The notes under the pieces are model-generated. The model had not been told where the DNA came from. It made no database searches and worked only from the letters and a program-made list of their open reading frames with translations. From an uncultured Senegalimassilia sp. (GTDB taxonomy: Bacteria; Actinomycetota; Coriobacteriia; Coriobacteriales; Eggerthellaceae), in the NCBI RefSeq assembly GCF_902464545.1, contig NZ_CABQJR010000002.1:59041-123040 (forward strand): DNA of 64,000 nt, in the 5' to 3' direction. Positions 43,236 to 51,500 of the stretch are shown piece by piece; the stretch's first letter is position 1, and each line of letters opens with the position of its first letter. A program made the translations under genes and the position numbers.

Positions 43236-43697
43236 ATGGACATATTCGACAAGGATTTCAACCCAATCGGCATCGCCGCAGGGGCCGTCGACGTGGTTGC
43301 AAAGGCGGGCGGCGCTGTTGCGAAGGGCGCTGTCGACGTTGTCTGTGGAATAGGCGGCACCGTCGCCGACATCGGCAACCAAATACAGCGCAACATCAAC
43401 CGCCCCAAGACGCCCTTCAGCTTCGAGGACGGCATTTCCCAAGAAGAGTTCGCACAGATGGCCGACGCCGCCGCCAAAACCATCAAAAGGGTCGTCTCGT
43501 GCCGCTGCGACGGACCCATAGCCCGATTTACGGTGCGTTCCCAGAGCAACATCTCGGAATGGGGGTTCAGCGTCGACTTCAACGCATGGGGCCATTTCAC
43601 CGGCCAGTACTGGATTAAAAGCGACAACGCCGATTCGAAGATACCGGGCGCGATTGCAGAGCGCATGAGCGAGTCAATCAAGGCCCGCATCGCTTAG
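43236..43697 (+). CDS. Hypothetical protein with Gly/Ala/Val-rich N-terminus
   Basis: A 153-residue protein, start chosen at ATG 43236 after AAGGCGGG; an in-frame GTG lies at 43176. Residues 10-50 (IGIAAGAVDVVAKAGGAVAKG) repeat an AGGAV-like hydrophobic pattern that could form a membrane-interacting helix hairpin. The rest is a soluble strand-rich domain (RCDGPIARFTVRSQ, then WGFSVDFNAWGHFTGQYW). No family was recognised. It is the first plus-strand gene after the IS110 remnant, opposite to the AlbA_2 gene. Confidence 0.55.
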   Translation: MDIFDKDFNPIGIAAGAVDVVAKAGGAVAKGAVDVVCGIGGTVADIGNQIQRNINRPKTPFSFEDGISQEEFAQMADAAAKTIKRVVSCRCDGPIARFTVRSQSNISEWGFSVDFNAWGHFTGQYWIKSDNADSKIPGAIAERMSESIKARIA

Positions 43698-43737
43698 GCA
43701 GGCTGCGGCTAAGACATATTCCCAGCCTAAACGCCCT

Positions 43738-44967
43738 TCATCGCTCCTCCGTATGAAGGGCGCGGTATTCCTTCAGCAAGTCCACCAAAGTCGCCGATTC
43801 CCTCGCACGACGCTCCACACTTTCGTAGCGTTTTATGGAACCGGGCAACTTCTCGGACACACGACGGAAAAACGTCTGGTTTTTACAACGTTCGAGGAAC
43901 ATGCCCCAATTCGATTCAACCCATCTCTCGAAGGCAATCCGCTCGCCCTCGTCCTTATAGGTCGGGACGAGCGAATCGAGCCAGCGGACTTCCTCCAGAG
44001 CGCTGGGACCTTCTTTGCTCTCATCGAGTTCGAACATCATCGCGGCGCGCTCGATGGAGCCTTCGAGGTAATACATGTAGAAGTGCGTGTCTTCGGGCGG
44101 AACCGCATAGCAGTGGTCGTGAAGTGTGGAAATGGTCGGCGCCGGAATCCACAGATGGTCGGAGTACGCGCCGGGCATCTGGTAAATCATGGTCTGATGG
44201 TAGTAGAAGTAGCACGTCCACCAGCTGGGATGCGAGAAGAACGGGCTGGCGAGCATGAAGTACTCAACGGCGTCCCAATCCTCCTCGGGCTTGCGGACGA
44301 AAGTGAACTCAGGGAAGTCGACATGATGGAAGCAGTACCCGCAGTACTCCTCATCTCGTGCCAAGACGGGAAGGGTGTGCTTCCACTTCGAGGGGTCTTT
44401 TAGCAGCTGCGGAAGCCTTTCAAGGGGGGTCTTGTCCAACCCGAAATGCCTGCGCCATAGTCGCTCGGCAGCGAGAGGGGTCGCCGTCCCGTTCTTAGGT
44501 GTGTTGCTGTCCGCGTCTCTCGTGTAAATGGCGCCGGCGCGCACGGTGCTACCGCCGTCTCTGTAGTCTTCTACAAGGTAGTAAGGCATGGCGTCCTCGT
44601 CGTGGTCGACAAGGACGACATCGACGCAGGCCCCACGGAGGTCGATTGTGGCAATACGAATTCTCGGCATTCCGTCGGCCCATTTCTTGGAACGCAGTAT
44701 ATCAACGAGGTTTTGCGTAACCAATCGCTTGCCTAAGGCGTCGGCGTCGCCGGTCGGCTCATAGCCCGCCTCTTCATCGACGCCGATTATCAACAACCCC
44801 GTCGTCTCCGCGGGATTGTTTGCCATGCAGATGATGTCATGGAGTAGATTGGCCTTGTTGTCGTGCCATTCGCGCTTGAAATCCCAGTAGATGCCTTCGC
44901 GCTTGAGGCTGGCGAGGTTTGCCACGAGTTCGGGTAGCGTCCCATCGTCCGTATATTTTAGATTCAC
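43738..44967 (-). CDS. AlbA_2/Schlafen-type DNA-binding domain protein
   Basis: A 409-residue protein starting at GTG, with AGGAGG about ten bases upstream. The N-terminal AlbA_2 domain is visible (IYWDFKREWHDNKANLLHDI, then TGLLIIGVDEEAGY, and VDVVLVDHDEDAMPYYLV). The C-terminal 220 residues are rich in aromatic residues and His/Cys (CGYCFHHVDFPEF) and match no family known to me. AlbA_2 proteins occur in regulators and in anti-phage proteins of Schlafen type; a defence role is possible in this context. Confidence 0.75.
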   Translation of the reverse strand: MNLKYTDDGTLPELVANLASLKREGIYWDFKREWHDNKANLLHDIICMANNPAETTGLLIIGVDEEAGYEPTGDADALGKRLVTQNLVDILRSKKWADGMPRIRIATIDLRGACVDVVLVDHDEDAMPYYLVEDYRDGGSTVRAGAIYTRDADSNTPKNGTATPLAAERLWRRHFGLDKTPLERLPQLLKDPSKWKHTLPVLARDEEYCGYCFHHVDFPEFTFVRKPEEDWDAVEYFMLASPFFSHPSWWTCYFYYHQTMIYQMPGAYSDHLWIPAPTISTLHDHCYAVPPEDTHFYMYYLEGSIERAAMMFELDESKEGPSALEEVRWLDSLVPTYKDEGERIAFERWVESNWGMFLERCKNQTFFRRVSEKLPGSIKRYESVERRARESATLVDLLKEYRALHTEER

Positions 44968-45273
44968 CTAACATTCACCTCCTGCAATCGCACCACCATC
45001 TAAAGGAACCAAATTAGTCAAATTGGCTCCGAATCAGGCATCTGGGTCACGTTTCATGCTTGCTCTGCAGGGCCCCATCTTCTCCAACGGCGACCGAAAC
45101 CCCATCGCCCGCAGAAACTCCCTCACGCGCTCCGGCACCCAGTAACCCTCATCAACGTTTTCATGCTGCGCACCAATCACTAGACATCGTTCATGTGGCA
45201 ATGATGCGTCGCGGTCACAAGCGCGCAGGCCATGCGGATATCATAGCGCCAACGTGTCCCTAAGGAGTGCCCC
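44968..45273. other. Divergent intergenic region, no gene seen
   Basis: About 306 bases between the divergently transcribed AlbA_2 and zinc-ribbon genes. It should hold both promoters. No hairpin, repeat or credible short gene was found; a frame at 45060-45263 looks unlike protein. Confidence 0.4.
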
Positions 45274-45975
45274 ATGAGCGACTACTACTGCCCGAACTGC
45301 GGAGCCGACCTCGGCGACCAAGCGGGCTTCGACCCCGACGAGGGATTCTGGAAATGCATGCAGTGCGGCGAGGAGCTCTACGGCGACGACTCCGTGGACG
45401 ACTGCTCCAACCAGTTCCCCGGCGTCGTGTGGCGTTGTGACGGCTGCGGCGCAGTCCTCAACAAGCAGAGCGGCTTCGACGACTGGATGTCCGCATTCAC
45501 GTGCGAGAAGTGCGGCACCCTCAACTTCATCAACGAGAGCGAGATCGAAGACGATTCCAATAATACGGACGACGATGAGGACCGGTCTGCACTAGGCGCC
45601 ATCGCGAGCTTCCTCGACAGCGCGGCGAACCTGGCGGACACCATCAGCGAAATCAAAGAGCGTCGCTCCGGCGAAGACGATGACGACGAAGCGGCCGCAG
45701 GCGAAGAAGAGGAAGCCGATGAGCCCAGCACCGAAGACGTCGGGCAGTTTCGCACAGTCAAGCACGCGAAACCAGGCCGTTCTGGCCGATCGCTCAAAGC
45801 GATCCTCCTGAGCCTTGCAGTCACCGTCCTGCTCATCGCATGCATGGTCGCCTGCCCTGACGAGGCGCTCGAGTTACTCAAAGCGCTGGGTAGCGCCTTC
45901 ATAGCGCTGTTCAACCTCCTGGTAAAGGCGCTCTCTGTCTTCTTCGCCTGGCTCCCAACGCTCTTCGCCCAATAA
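45274..45975 (+). CDS. Zinc-ribbon protein with C-terminal membrane helices
   Basis: A 233-residue protein with ribosome site AAGGAG. Residues 1-90 hold four Cys pairs arranged as two zinc-binding modules (CPNCGADLG/CMQCGEELY and CDGCGAVLN/CEKCGTLNF). A very acidic linker follows (about 95-150). The C-terminus has two hydrophobic segments (KAILLSLAVTVLLIACMVAC and FIALFNLLVKALSVFFAWLP). The architecture suggests a sensor or nucleic-acid-binding head tethered to the membrane. No family was assigned. Confidence 0.65.
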   Translation: MSDYYCPNCGADLGDQAGFDPDEGFWKCMQCGEELYGDDSVDDCSNQFPGVVWRCDGCGAVLNKQSGFDDWMSAFTCEKCGTLNFINESEIEDDSNNTDDDEDRSALGAIASFLDSAANLADTISEIKERRSGEDDDDEAAAGEEEEADEPSTEDVGQFRTVKHAKPGRSGRSLKAILLSLAVTVLLIACMVACPDEALELLKALGSAFIALFNLLVKALSVFFAWLPTLFAQ

Positions 45976-46200
45976 GCCGCGCGGGGTTGGCGAAGAAAAG
46001 CCCCAGCCCGCCCATCCGCTCCGTACCCATGTTTCGTTTGATGAAAAAAAGAGAAGAAGAGCAGGGCGAAGAACAGCCCGCCGTGAACCTTGCGCCGCTA
46101 CCCGCGAAGCACATCGTCCATCACCGCATACCTAACGGCGTCGATCCGTCAATCGAGTGGACGTTCCCATCGGGTACGTCCAACACCGATATGCACGCGC

Positions 46201-46243
46201 GGCGTAAATCATGATGCGGCAACGGCGTAAATCGTGGTGCGGC
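46201..46243 (+). repeat. Two 20-base direct repeats
   Basis: GGCGTAAATCATGATGCGGC (46201-46220) recurs as GGCGTAAATCGTGGTGCGGC (46224-46243), 18 of 20 identical, separated by AAC. A further partial copy (TGCGTAAGC) follows. Closely spaced repeats of this kind are seen at the ends of IS21-type elements, so this may be an old transposon end. Confidence 0.5.
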
Positions 46244-46439
46244 TGCTGCGTAAGCAATACGCGCGGACACGACCGTCCGGTCATGTCCGCGCTTCCGCCC
46301 GCAAGGAAAAGAGCAAGGCTTTGGGCCTTGACGGGCATTGGCGCGCCGACGAGGGAAAACGACGCCGTCCGCAATCGGTTCCGCCATCTCGGTAGGCGCA
46401 GGGGCGCCCGTCGGCCATTGATGCGGGCTGGACATACGG

Positions 46440-46818
46440 GCTTCCAACGTCTCAAAGGGTCGGTCAAGGGCGCTCCAAGCAGCGACGAGCAGACGGTTGC
46501 CGAGAAGATGCGGTCCCTGCTGCGCTTCGGCGCCGGATCGATGCGGCATAGGGAGGTATTCGACGTCTATCACCGCCTTCGAATCAAAGGAATCGACGTC
46601 GGGGTCTGGGTTCCTGCGCGGCCAAGGACATCTTCGGAGACGAGTCGATGCGCGAAGAGGGTTGGGCTGATGCGTACGCTCGTCTTGAGAGGGTCTTCGA
46701 GGACAGGTGTTGCGTTCGCCGACTTTCCGGGGCGAAAGACAATTGGCTGGAGCTTCCCGTGGGGAAGGTGACGGCCGGGATTCTTTCCAAGGTGAGGAAA
46801 TATATGACGAAGCGCTAG
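46440..46818 (+). pseudogene. AbiEii-type nucleotidyltransferase toxin, frameshifted remnant
   Basis: The segment EQTVAEKMRSLLRFGAGSMR, then HREVFDVYHRLRIKGID, matches the second half of AbiEii/JHP0933 nucleotidyltransferases (AEKL...R.KDxyDly). Near 46610-46620 the frame shifts and the remaining family-like end continues in another frame (REEGWADAYARLERVFED ... SKVRKYMTKR) to TAG at 46816-46818. The N-terminal catalytic half is absent, and no AbiEi partner is present. It is a dead gene. Confidence 0.65.
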
Positions 46819-46890
46819 GACCCCCTGGTTGAGCGGCACCATTTGGCTTGATTTGATTAAAGATTGTGTAGCCGCAAGCTGCCTGCGAAG

Positions 46891-46927
46891 AATCGTCCCA
46901 TTGGGAAAATGCCCCAATGGGACGATT
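46891..46927. repeat. Hairpin copy A of a dispersed 15-base-stem element
   Basis: AATCGTCCCATTGGG (46891-46905) pairs perfectly with CCCAATGGGACGATT (46913-46927). A second copy at 50452-50489 differs at two stem positions, both compensated on the opposite arm. Each copy lies about 150-160 bases before a sugar-transferase fragment. Confidence 0.75.
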
Positions 46928-47065
46928 TGCTATCCGATTTAGAGGTAGCTTTTCGGAGCCGGTTCATCGCCAATGGCGGTCGGCATGAGTTGTAAAAGCT
47001 TTGAGGTCCAAACTCCAGAAGGCAGATAGTTCAGTTATCCAGTCGGAGCATTTCTGCAGGTAATC

Positions 47066-47130
47066 TTGTTTTTTCGTCTTGACAAAAGGGATGACGCTCG
47101 TAGGCCCTTGGCCTACGAGCGTCGGCTAGT
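47066..47130 (+). pseudogene. Sugar-transferase fragment A
   Basis: The bases around 47066-47108 translate as FFVLTKGMTLVGPWP, matching the conserved NVLKGDMSLVGPRP segment of undecaprenyl-phosphate sugar transferases. The frame then runs into the hairpin ACGCTCGTAGGCC/GGCCTACGAGCGT (47094-47122) and a stop. The same stretch (VFVLTKGMSVVGPRPALPNE) opens the larger fragment at 50.6 kb. Confidence 0.55.
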
Positions 47131-47171
47131 GTCCTACGCGTTGGGCATCAAGATCCAGACGGGCATGCATG

Positions 47172-47507
47172 TCACTCCCCGGCCCTGAAGGGGATCATGC
47201 CGCTCGCGACGGTCTCGAGGGCGAGGATCCTGACGGCGACGGAGAACGATATCCCCATGCCTGCCAGAACGGCCATGGCCTCCTCGGCGACCTCCTCCGG
47301 CAGCCTTACCGACGTCACGGCGGTCTTGCCCGACATCTCGAAGTCGACCGACCTGACCTCAAAGGGAATGGCCCGCTTTCGAACGAGCTGGTAGGCGAAG
47401 CTCTTCACCGCCGACGTGTAGTCCAGGCCTATGCCCTCGAGCGTTCTCGAGAACTCGTCCTTGAGGTTGGTGTCGATTCTCGCGGACACCTTTTTGCATG
47501 CGCGCAT
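47172..47507 (-). CDS. Tandem double-domain RelB/DinJ-type antitoxin
   Basis: A 111-residue protein starting at ATG 47507 after GGAAGAGGAG. The first half (KKVSARIDTNLKDEFSRTLE, LDYTSAVKSFAYQLVRKRAI, PFEV) is a RelB/DinJ ribbon-helix-helix antitoxin. The second half repeats the same fold (AVTSVRLPEEVAEEAMAVLA, FSVAVRILALETVAS, GMIPF). A normal RelB/DinJ has one such unit and works as a dimer; here one chain supplies both. No RelE/YafQ-type toxin gene is adjacent, so it is an orphan, perhaps a stand-alone repressor or anti-addiction protein. Confidence 0.75.
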   Translation of the reverse strand: MRACKKVSARIDTNLKDEFSRTLEGIGLDYTSAVKSFAYQLVRKRAIPFEVRSVDFEMSGKTAVTSVRLPEEVAEEAMAVLAGMGISFSVAVRILALETVASGMIPFRAGE

Positions 47508-48534
47508 CTCCTCTTCCTTCCTGTTGCCGCCTTCGCTGCCGGGGCTTGCGCATCTCCGGTTCGTCGGAGCCTCCACTCAGTGGCGCCGCCCGGCGCTTTT
47601 TGGACATCGGGTCCCGACAGGCGGCGAGGTGCCGTCGAGCGGAGGTTCCCCTCGATGCCGATCGGCCTGCCGCCGATGCAAGGCCCCCTTGCTCGGCTTG
47701 GATGCCGCCGTGCGCGGGCACGAGGAGGGAGGGGCGGATTCGCGAAGGCCCGGCAGGGCCGGCACCTCCACCGATTTCCGGATCTGGCCGCAGGCCGTTC
47801 GGGAACCTGTGGAGATGTCGCGCGTGCGCCCCGCAGCGACGAGGTCTGCGCAACAGCCCCCGCGGCGGATGAGCGGCTGCCGGCCGGAGGGGTTGCAAGG
47901 GGAGGAGGCGAGGAACGCTCCCCTTGCCATGGGACCGGCGGGCGTGTGCTCGGGATGGTTGCTCGACTGGCAGGACGCAGCGAAGGCGGACGACGGCCAG
48001 CGGGCAGGTCCTCGACCCCGCTGCCGAGCGTGTTATTTACGCGGCATGGGCTCCTGGCCAGGCATGCTGCTTCAAAGGCGTCCTTGCCGATTCGCTTCTT
48101 GGCGTGCGTCAACTGTGCTGCCGAAAAGGACGCGTGCCTTGCAGTTGTCGGATCGTCGAGGCTTGCACCTCGCCATTTCTTCATCTGGACCAATAGTTAT
48201 CGAACGTCTCAATCCGCATATAGACGAGTCGGATGATCGGGGCTGCTGGAGACGGGCTCCGTTTGCGCCTCGGGGTTTGGCCTACTGCCCGGCGCGCTTT
48301 GCATGCTGCCTGCGTTCCTGGGGAACACGCCGCTGTTGGGCGAAAAATAGGCGGAACCACTTTGCGATTCCGCCATACAAGGCCCGTGTGCCTTTTCTGC
48401 TTGCTTGACGTTATGAATCACCGGCATCGACGGTCGACGGGTTTTGCCTGGAAAGCCCAAACATACGCTTAGGAGGTGTCATTGGCGTCCGGTCGGCCTT
48501 GCCGCGATGGGCCCAGCCTCGCTTTTCCGAGTCT
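47508..48534. other. 1-kb GC-rich stretch without a convincing gene
   Basis: Open frames exist on both strands but have Arg/Ala/Pro-rich, non-protein-like composition and no ribosome sites. A small inverted repeat GGCGGAA/TTCCGCC (48350-48374) may be a terminator remnant. The stretch separates the orphan antitoxin from the DUF4411 gene. Confidence 0.45.
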
Positions 48535-49062
48535 CTAGCTTTGGGCTTTGTTTTTCGAGTAGACGAAGCGGGCTTGCTCTGAGCGGAGAAACTCAATGAC
48601 GTTGACGTGGTGGACGTCGAAGTGGTCGCAGACGTCCACCAACGACGCCTTCTTCTTGCTGGGCTTCGGAGCCTCCTGCGTGACGACGCAGCCACCGTGC
48701 GCCATCGCGTATGCGACGAGCCAGGGGTCTGCAACCGTCTCGGCGAGGAAGTCCGAGGCGACGTTCGGCTTGTAGTCGCCTCGGACGTATTCCGCAACCT
48801 TCATGTACGCCTTCACCACCTCGGCATCGCCGAGGCTGTCTTTGAAGGATGACCGTTCGAGGTTGCCCTTTACCCAATCGGACAGGTCATCGCCGCCGAC
48901 GACGAGCTCGTCGTAGACATGGCGAATGCTGAGAGACCGCTCTGCGTTGAAGTCGTCGACCATGAAGTCCCAGAAGCCGGGGCAGATGTCGAACGCGTAG
49001 TAGCGGTTCTTCGACTCGATGAACGCGTTGGAATCGATCAGGTAAGGCGGGTAAGGCGCCAC
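48535..49062 (-). CDS. DUF4411 family PIN-like toxin
   Basis: A 175-residue protein. It starts with YLIDSNAFIESKNRYYAFDI, whose Asp/Asn and later acids (FLAETVADPWLVAYAMAHGG) form the metal-binding pattern of PIN-type ribonucleases. VVTQEAPKPSKKKASLVDVCD is typical of DUF4411. Its start overlaps the stop of the ImmA/IrrE-type gene by one base. This pair is common on mobile elements and is thought to act as a toxin-antitoxin or defence module, with this protein as the toxin. Confidence 0.8.
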   Translation of the reverse strand: MAPYPPYLIDSNAFIESKNRYYAFDICPGFWDFMVDDFNAERSLSIRHVYDELVVGGDDLSDWVKGNLERSSFKDSLGDAEVVKAYMKVAEYVRGDYKPNVASDFLAETVADPWLVAYAMAHGGCVVTQEAPKPSKKKASLVDVCDHFDVHHVNVIEFLRSEQARFVYSKNKAQS

Positions 49063-50204
49063 TATACGAACATCCCCTCTCGCTTGTAGTAGTCGGAGAA
49101 GCTGCCGGCGCTCATGCCGGTGAGCCGGTAGGCGTCGGAGTAGAGCAGCCTCTCGGACTTGAGGGCCAGGTACACGGTCTCGGGGAAGAGCTTGCCGAGA
49201 TGGTTCTTCTGCAGGGTGTAGAAGGAGGGCCCGGAGGTTTTTGCGCGCTCTCCCTTATTGGGAGGCAGGGAGGACAGGCGGGCCCTGTAATCGTCCAGCC
49301 TCCTGAAGAACTCCGCCTTGCTGATGAGCTTCAGGTCCTTCGCCCTGCGCAGGCACACGATCTCGCTCACCTTGGTGAAGCGCATCATCTCCTTGATGGC
49401 CCCGTCGTTGTCGAACCGGTCGAAGAGGCGGAAGGCCAGGGAGGAGGGGACGAGGAATTCGGCCGCGATCTCGTCGCAAATGGTCTCATTGCTCTCGTCG
49501 AGCTCGGCGTCGTCCAGGCCGCTCTCGTTGAAGAGCAGGTGGGCGAACTCGTGGGCCAGCGTGAACAGCTGGGCGGAGCGCGCGTCCCTGGTGTTGATGA
49601 AGATGACCGGCGCGTAGGCGTCGGTCAGGACGAAGCCTCTGAACTCCTTCACGTCGAGCGTTCTTTTGCTGCTGTTGCCGACGTAGCTTCCGGCGCAGAC
49701 GTAGACGCCGGTCGCCTCGATGGCGTCGCGTAGCGCGCGAACGGCGGCGTCGCTGGCCAGGCTCTTCGCCCAGCCGACCTCGAGATTGATGAGGGAGCGC
49801 ATGGCGGCCACGCACTCGGCGACGGAGGTCATGCCCTTGCAGCTGCCGACGAAGGAGAGCCTGTCGGCACCGTCGTCCTCCAGATACTCGGAGAGCCAGT
49901 CCTGCCGGGATTGCATCAGGTTGATCGTGTCGTAGAGCTCCGGGCTGGGGTCCTTCGGCGCTTCGGAGGTCACGGTGCGGAAGTCGGGGATCTGGAGGCC
50001 CAGGTCGGGTAGCTCGTCTTCGTAGAAGTACGGCAGCAGGACGTGCGTGGCCTTCGCCAGCTTCTGCATCTGCTTGGCCGTCGGCTCTGCGTCGCCGGTG
50101 ACCCACAGGGGCGCCTTCTTGGAGATGCCCGTCATGTCCTCGGGCGTCTTGCCGCAGCGTTTGATGGCCCACTCGATAACCGCGGGATTCGGCGTGTCCC
50201 TCAT
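49062..50204 (-). CDS. ImmA/IrrE-type metallopeptidase with N-terminal HTH-like region
   Basis: A 380-residue protein starting at ATG 50204 after AAGGAGGTG. The N-terminal 60 residues (PAVIEWAIKRCGKTPEDMTG, LAKATHVLLPYFYEDELP) resemble the XRE region that precedes ImmA domains. The peptidase has HEFAH at 218-222 and a downstream Glu-rich helix (CDEIAAEFLVP). Such proteins are the antitoxin or controlling partner of DUF4411 toxins and may act by cleaving a repressor. The operon order, this gene then DUF4411, is the usual one. Confidence 0.85.
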   Translation of the reverse strand: MRDTPNPAVIEWAIKRCGKTPEDMTGISKKAPLWVTGDAEPTAKQMQKLAKATHVLLPYFYEDELPDLGLQIPDFRTVTSEAPKDPSPELYDTINLMQSRQDWLSEYLEDDGADRLSFVGSCKGMTSVAECVAAMRSLINLEVGWAKSLASDAAVRALRDAIEATGVYVCAGSYVGNSSKRTLDVKEFRGFVLTDAYAPVIFINTRDARSAQLFTLAHEFAHLLFNESGLDDAELDESNETICDEIAAEFLVPSSLAFRLFDRFDNDGAIKEMMRFTKVSEIVCLRRAKDLKLISKAEFFRRLDDYRARLSSLPPNKGERAKTSGPSFYTLQKNHLGKLFPETVYLALKSERLLYSDAYRLTGMSAGSFSDYYKREGMFV

Positions 50205-50663
50205 GGCGTTCACCTCCTTCTTCTGAAGACAACAATATATCGCAATCTCTTGCGTGGCGCAGCGTGCGCGCGGCGCAGGTTGGCGGAATTCGCATCTCTC
50301 CGCCATCTCGCCGCGCACTTTGCCTGCCGAGGACTGCAAATACCATAAGAAGCCTTCTAAGGGCCTGAATTGAGCATTATGGGCGTATCCGCAGAAGCGC
50401 GCTTTGGCGACTGTCCCCGCGTTTTCATGCGCCTTGATGCCGTTTGTGAAGAACCGTCTCATTGGGAAACGGGTCCCAATGAGACGGTTTCGGCGGGCAT
50501 CAAGGGTGGAAATCGGCGCGCTTCGAGCGTTTGGAATACCTCAGCATTTCGATTGCCTTATGCGCTCCTAGTGGCCCTAAACGACCCGTCGAAATCGCCA
50601 TCGACCCCCGCTACCTGCGCAAAATCACCTGCACGACCTTGCGTTTTCGTCTTGACAAAAGGG
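50205..50663. other. Intergenic region with hairpin copy B
   Basis: 459 bases upstream of the ImmA-type gene and of the sugar-transferase fragment. The only structured feature is the hairpin at 50452-50489. An open frame from 50370 runs into the downstream fragment, but its first 95 codons do not look like protein. Confidence 0.45.
50452..50489. repeat. Hairpin copy B of the dispersed element
   Basis: AACCGTCTCATTGGG (50452-50466) pairs with CCCAATGAGACGGTT (50475-50489). Relative to copy A at 46891-46927, two base pairs have changed on both arms together (T-A to C-G, C-G to T-A), so pairing is kept. It may act as an attenuator or protein site in front of polysaccharide genes. Confidence 0.75.
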
Positions 50664-51341
50664 ATGAGCGTCGTGGGCCCGCGCCCCGCGCTGCCGAACG
50701 AGGTTGCAACCTACAACGACTACCAGCGCCAAAGGCTGCTTGTGAAGCCCGGCATGACCTGCTACTGGCAAACCCGCCGCAACCGCGACTCCATAACCTT
50801 CGACGAGTGGGTCGATTTGGATCTGTGGACGAGGATCTACGGCTTGCGTACCACCATCAGCAACTGCAGCAACAACTACGGCCCCTACCAGCACGTGGAG
50901 AAGTTCATCCCGCGCCAGATAACGAACATCATCGACGGCGTGCGCCCCAAGCTCTACGGCACGGGCGAGAACGTGCGCGACTGGATCCACACCGAGGATC
51001 ACAGCTCGGCCGTGTGGACGATACTCACCAAAGGCCGCGCGGGCGAGACCTACCTCATCGGCGCAGACGGGGAGAAGGACAACATTACGGTGCTCAGGAT
51101 GATCCTCGAGATGATGGGTAAGGACCCCGACGATTTCGATTGGGTCAAGGACCGCCCCGGCCACGACCGCCGCTACGCCATCGACTCGACCAAGCTGCGG
51201 CGCGAGTTCGGCTGGAAGCCCCGGCACAACGACTTCGCCGAGGGCCTGCGCCAGACCATCGAGTGGTATCGGGATAACGAATCCTGGTGGCGCCCGGCCA
51301 AGGCTGCCACCGAGGCTCGCTACGAGGCGCAGGGGCAGTAA
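50646..51341 (+). pseudogene. Chimeric fragment: sugar transferase joined to RmlB C-terminal half
   Basis: The first part (VLTKGMSVVGPRPALPNEV, RLLVKPGMTCYWQTRRNRDS, FDEWVDLDLWT) is the C-terminal core of an undecaprenyl-phosphate sugar transferase. At about RIYGL it switches in frame to the C-terminal half of dTDP-glucose 4,6-dehydratase (TTISNCSNNYGPYQHVEKFI, GTGENVRDWIHTEDHSSAVW, DRPGHDRRYAIDSTKLRREF). The N-terminal NAD-binding half of RmlB is absent, as are the transferase membrane helices. The fusion would have neither activity. It records a deletion that joined two neighbouring polysaccharide genes. Confidence 0.85.
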
Positions 51342-51352
51342 AGCAAACTCAT

Positions 51353-51397
51353 GCAGAAACAGTAAGGCCCATGATTCGCGGGTCTTACTGTTTCTGC
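51353..51397 (+). terminator. Long-stem terminator after the chimeric rmlB fragment
   Basis: GCAGAAACAGTAAG (51353-51366) pairs perfectly with CTTACTGTTTCTGC (51384-51397), extended by CCC/GGG across one mismatch. No long T tract follows. It is probably the original terminator of the polysaccharide operon. Confidence 0.6.
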
Positions 51398-51500
51398 CTG
51401 TAAATTATTTGTTGACGAAAAAGTTAGAGGTCCGAGCGGCTAAGCTAATTGACTGATAAATATTTGATGAGATTGGTGATTTTGTCCGATTGGAGATTAG

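Larger units (their letters stand above)
46819..47171. other. Non-coding junction with hairpins and a sugar-transferase scrap
   Basis: No intact gene is seen. The stretch contains the hairpin at 46891-46927, a short in-frame sugar-transferase fragment near 47066-47123 and a second hairpin at 47094-47122. It reads as remnants of the polysaccharide locus. Confidence 0.5.

Noticed and set aside
45060..45263. Short plus-strand frame upstream of the zinc-ribbon gene
   Set aside because: Pro/Ser/His-rich sequence without a ribosome site, in the expected promoter region.
47429..48408. Overlapping open frames on both strands in the GC-rich 1-kb gap
   Set aside because: Low-complexity Arg/Ala/Pro composition, no ribosome sites and no motifs; more likely non-coding.
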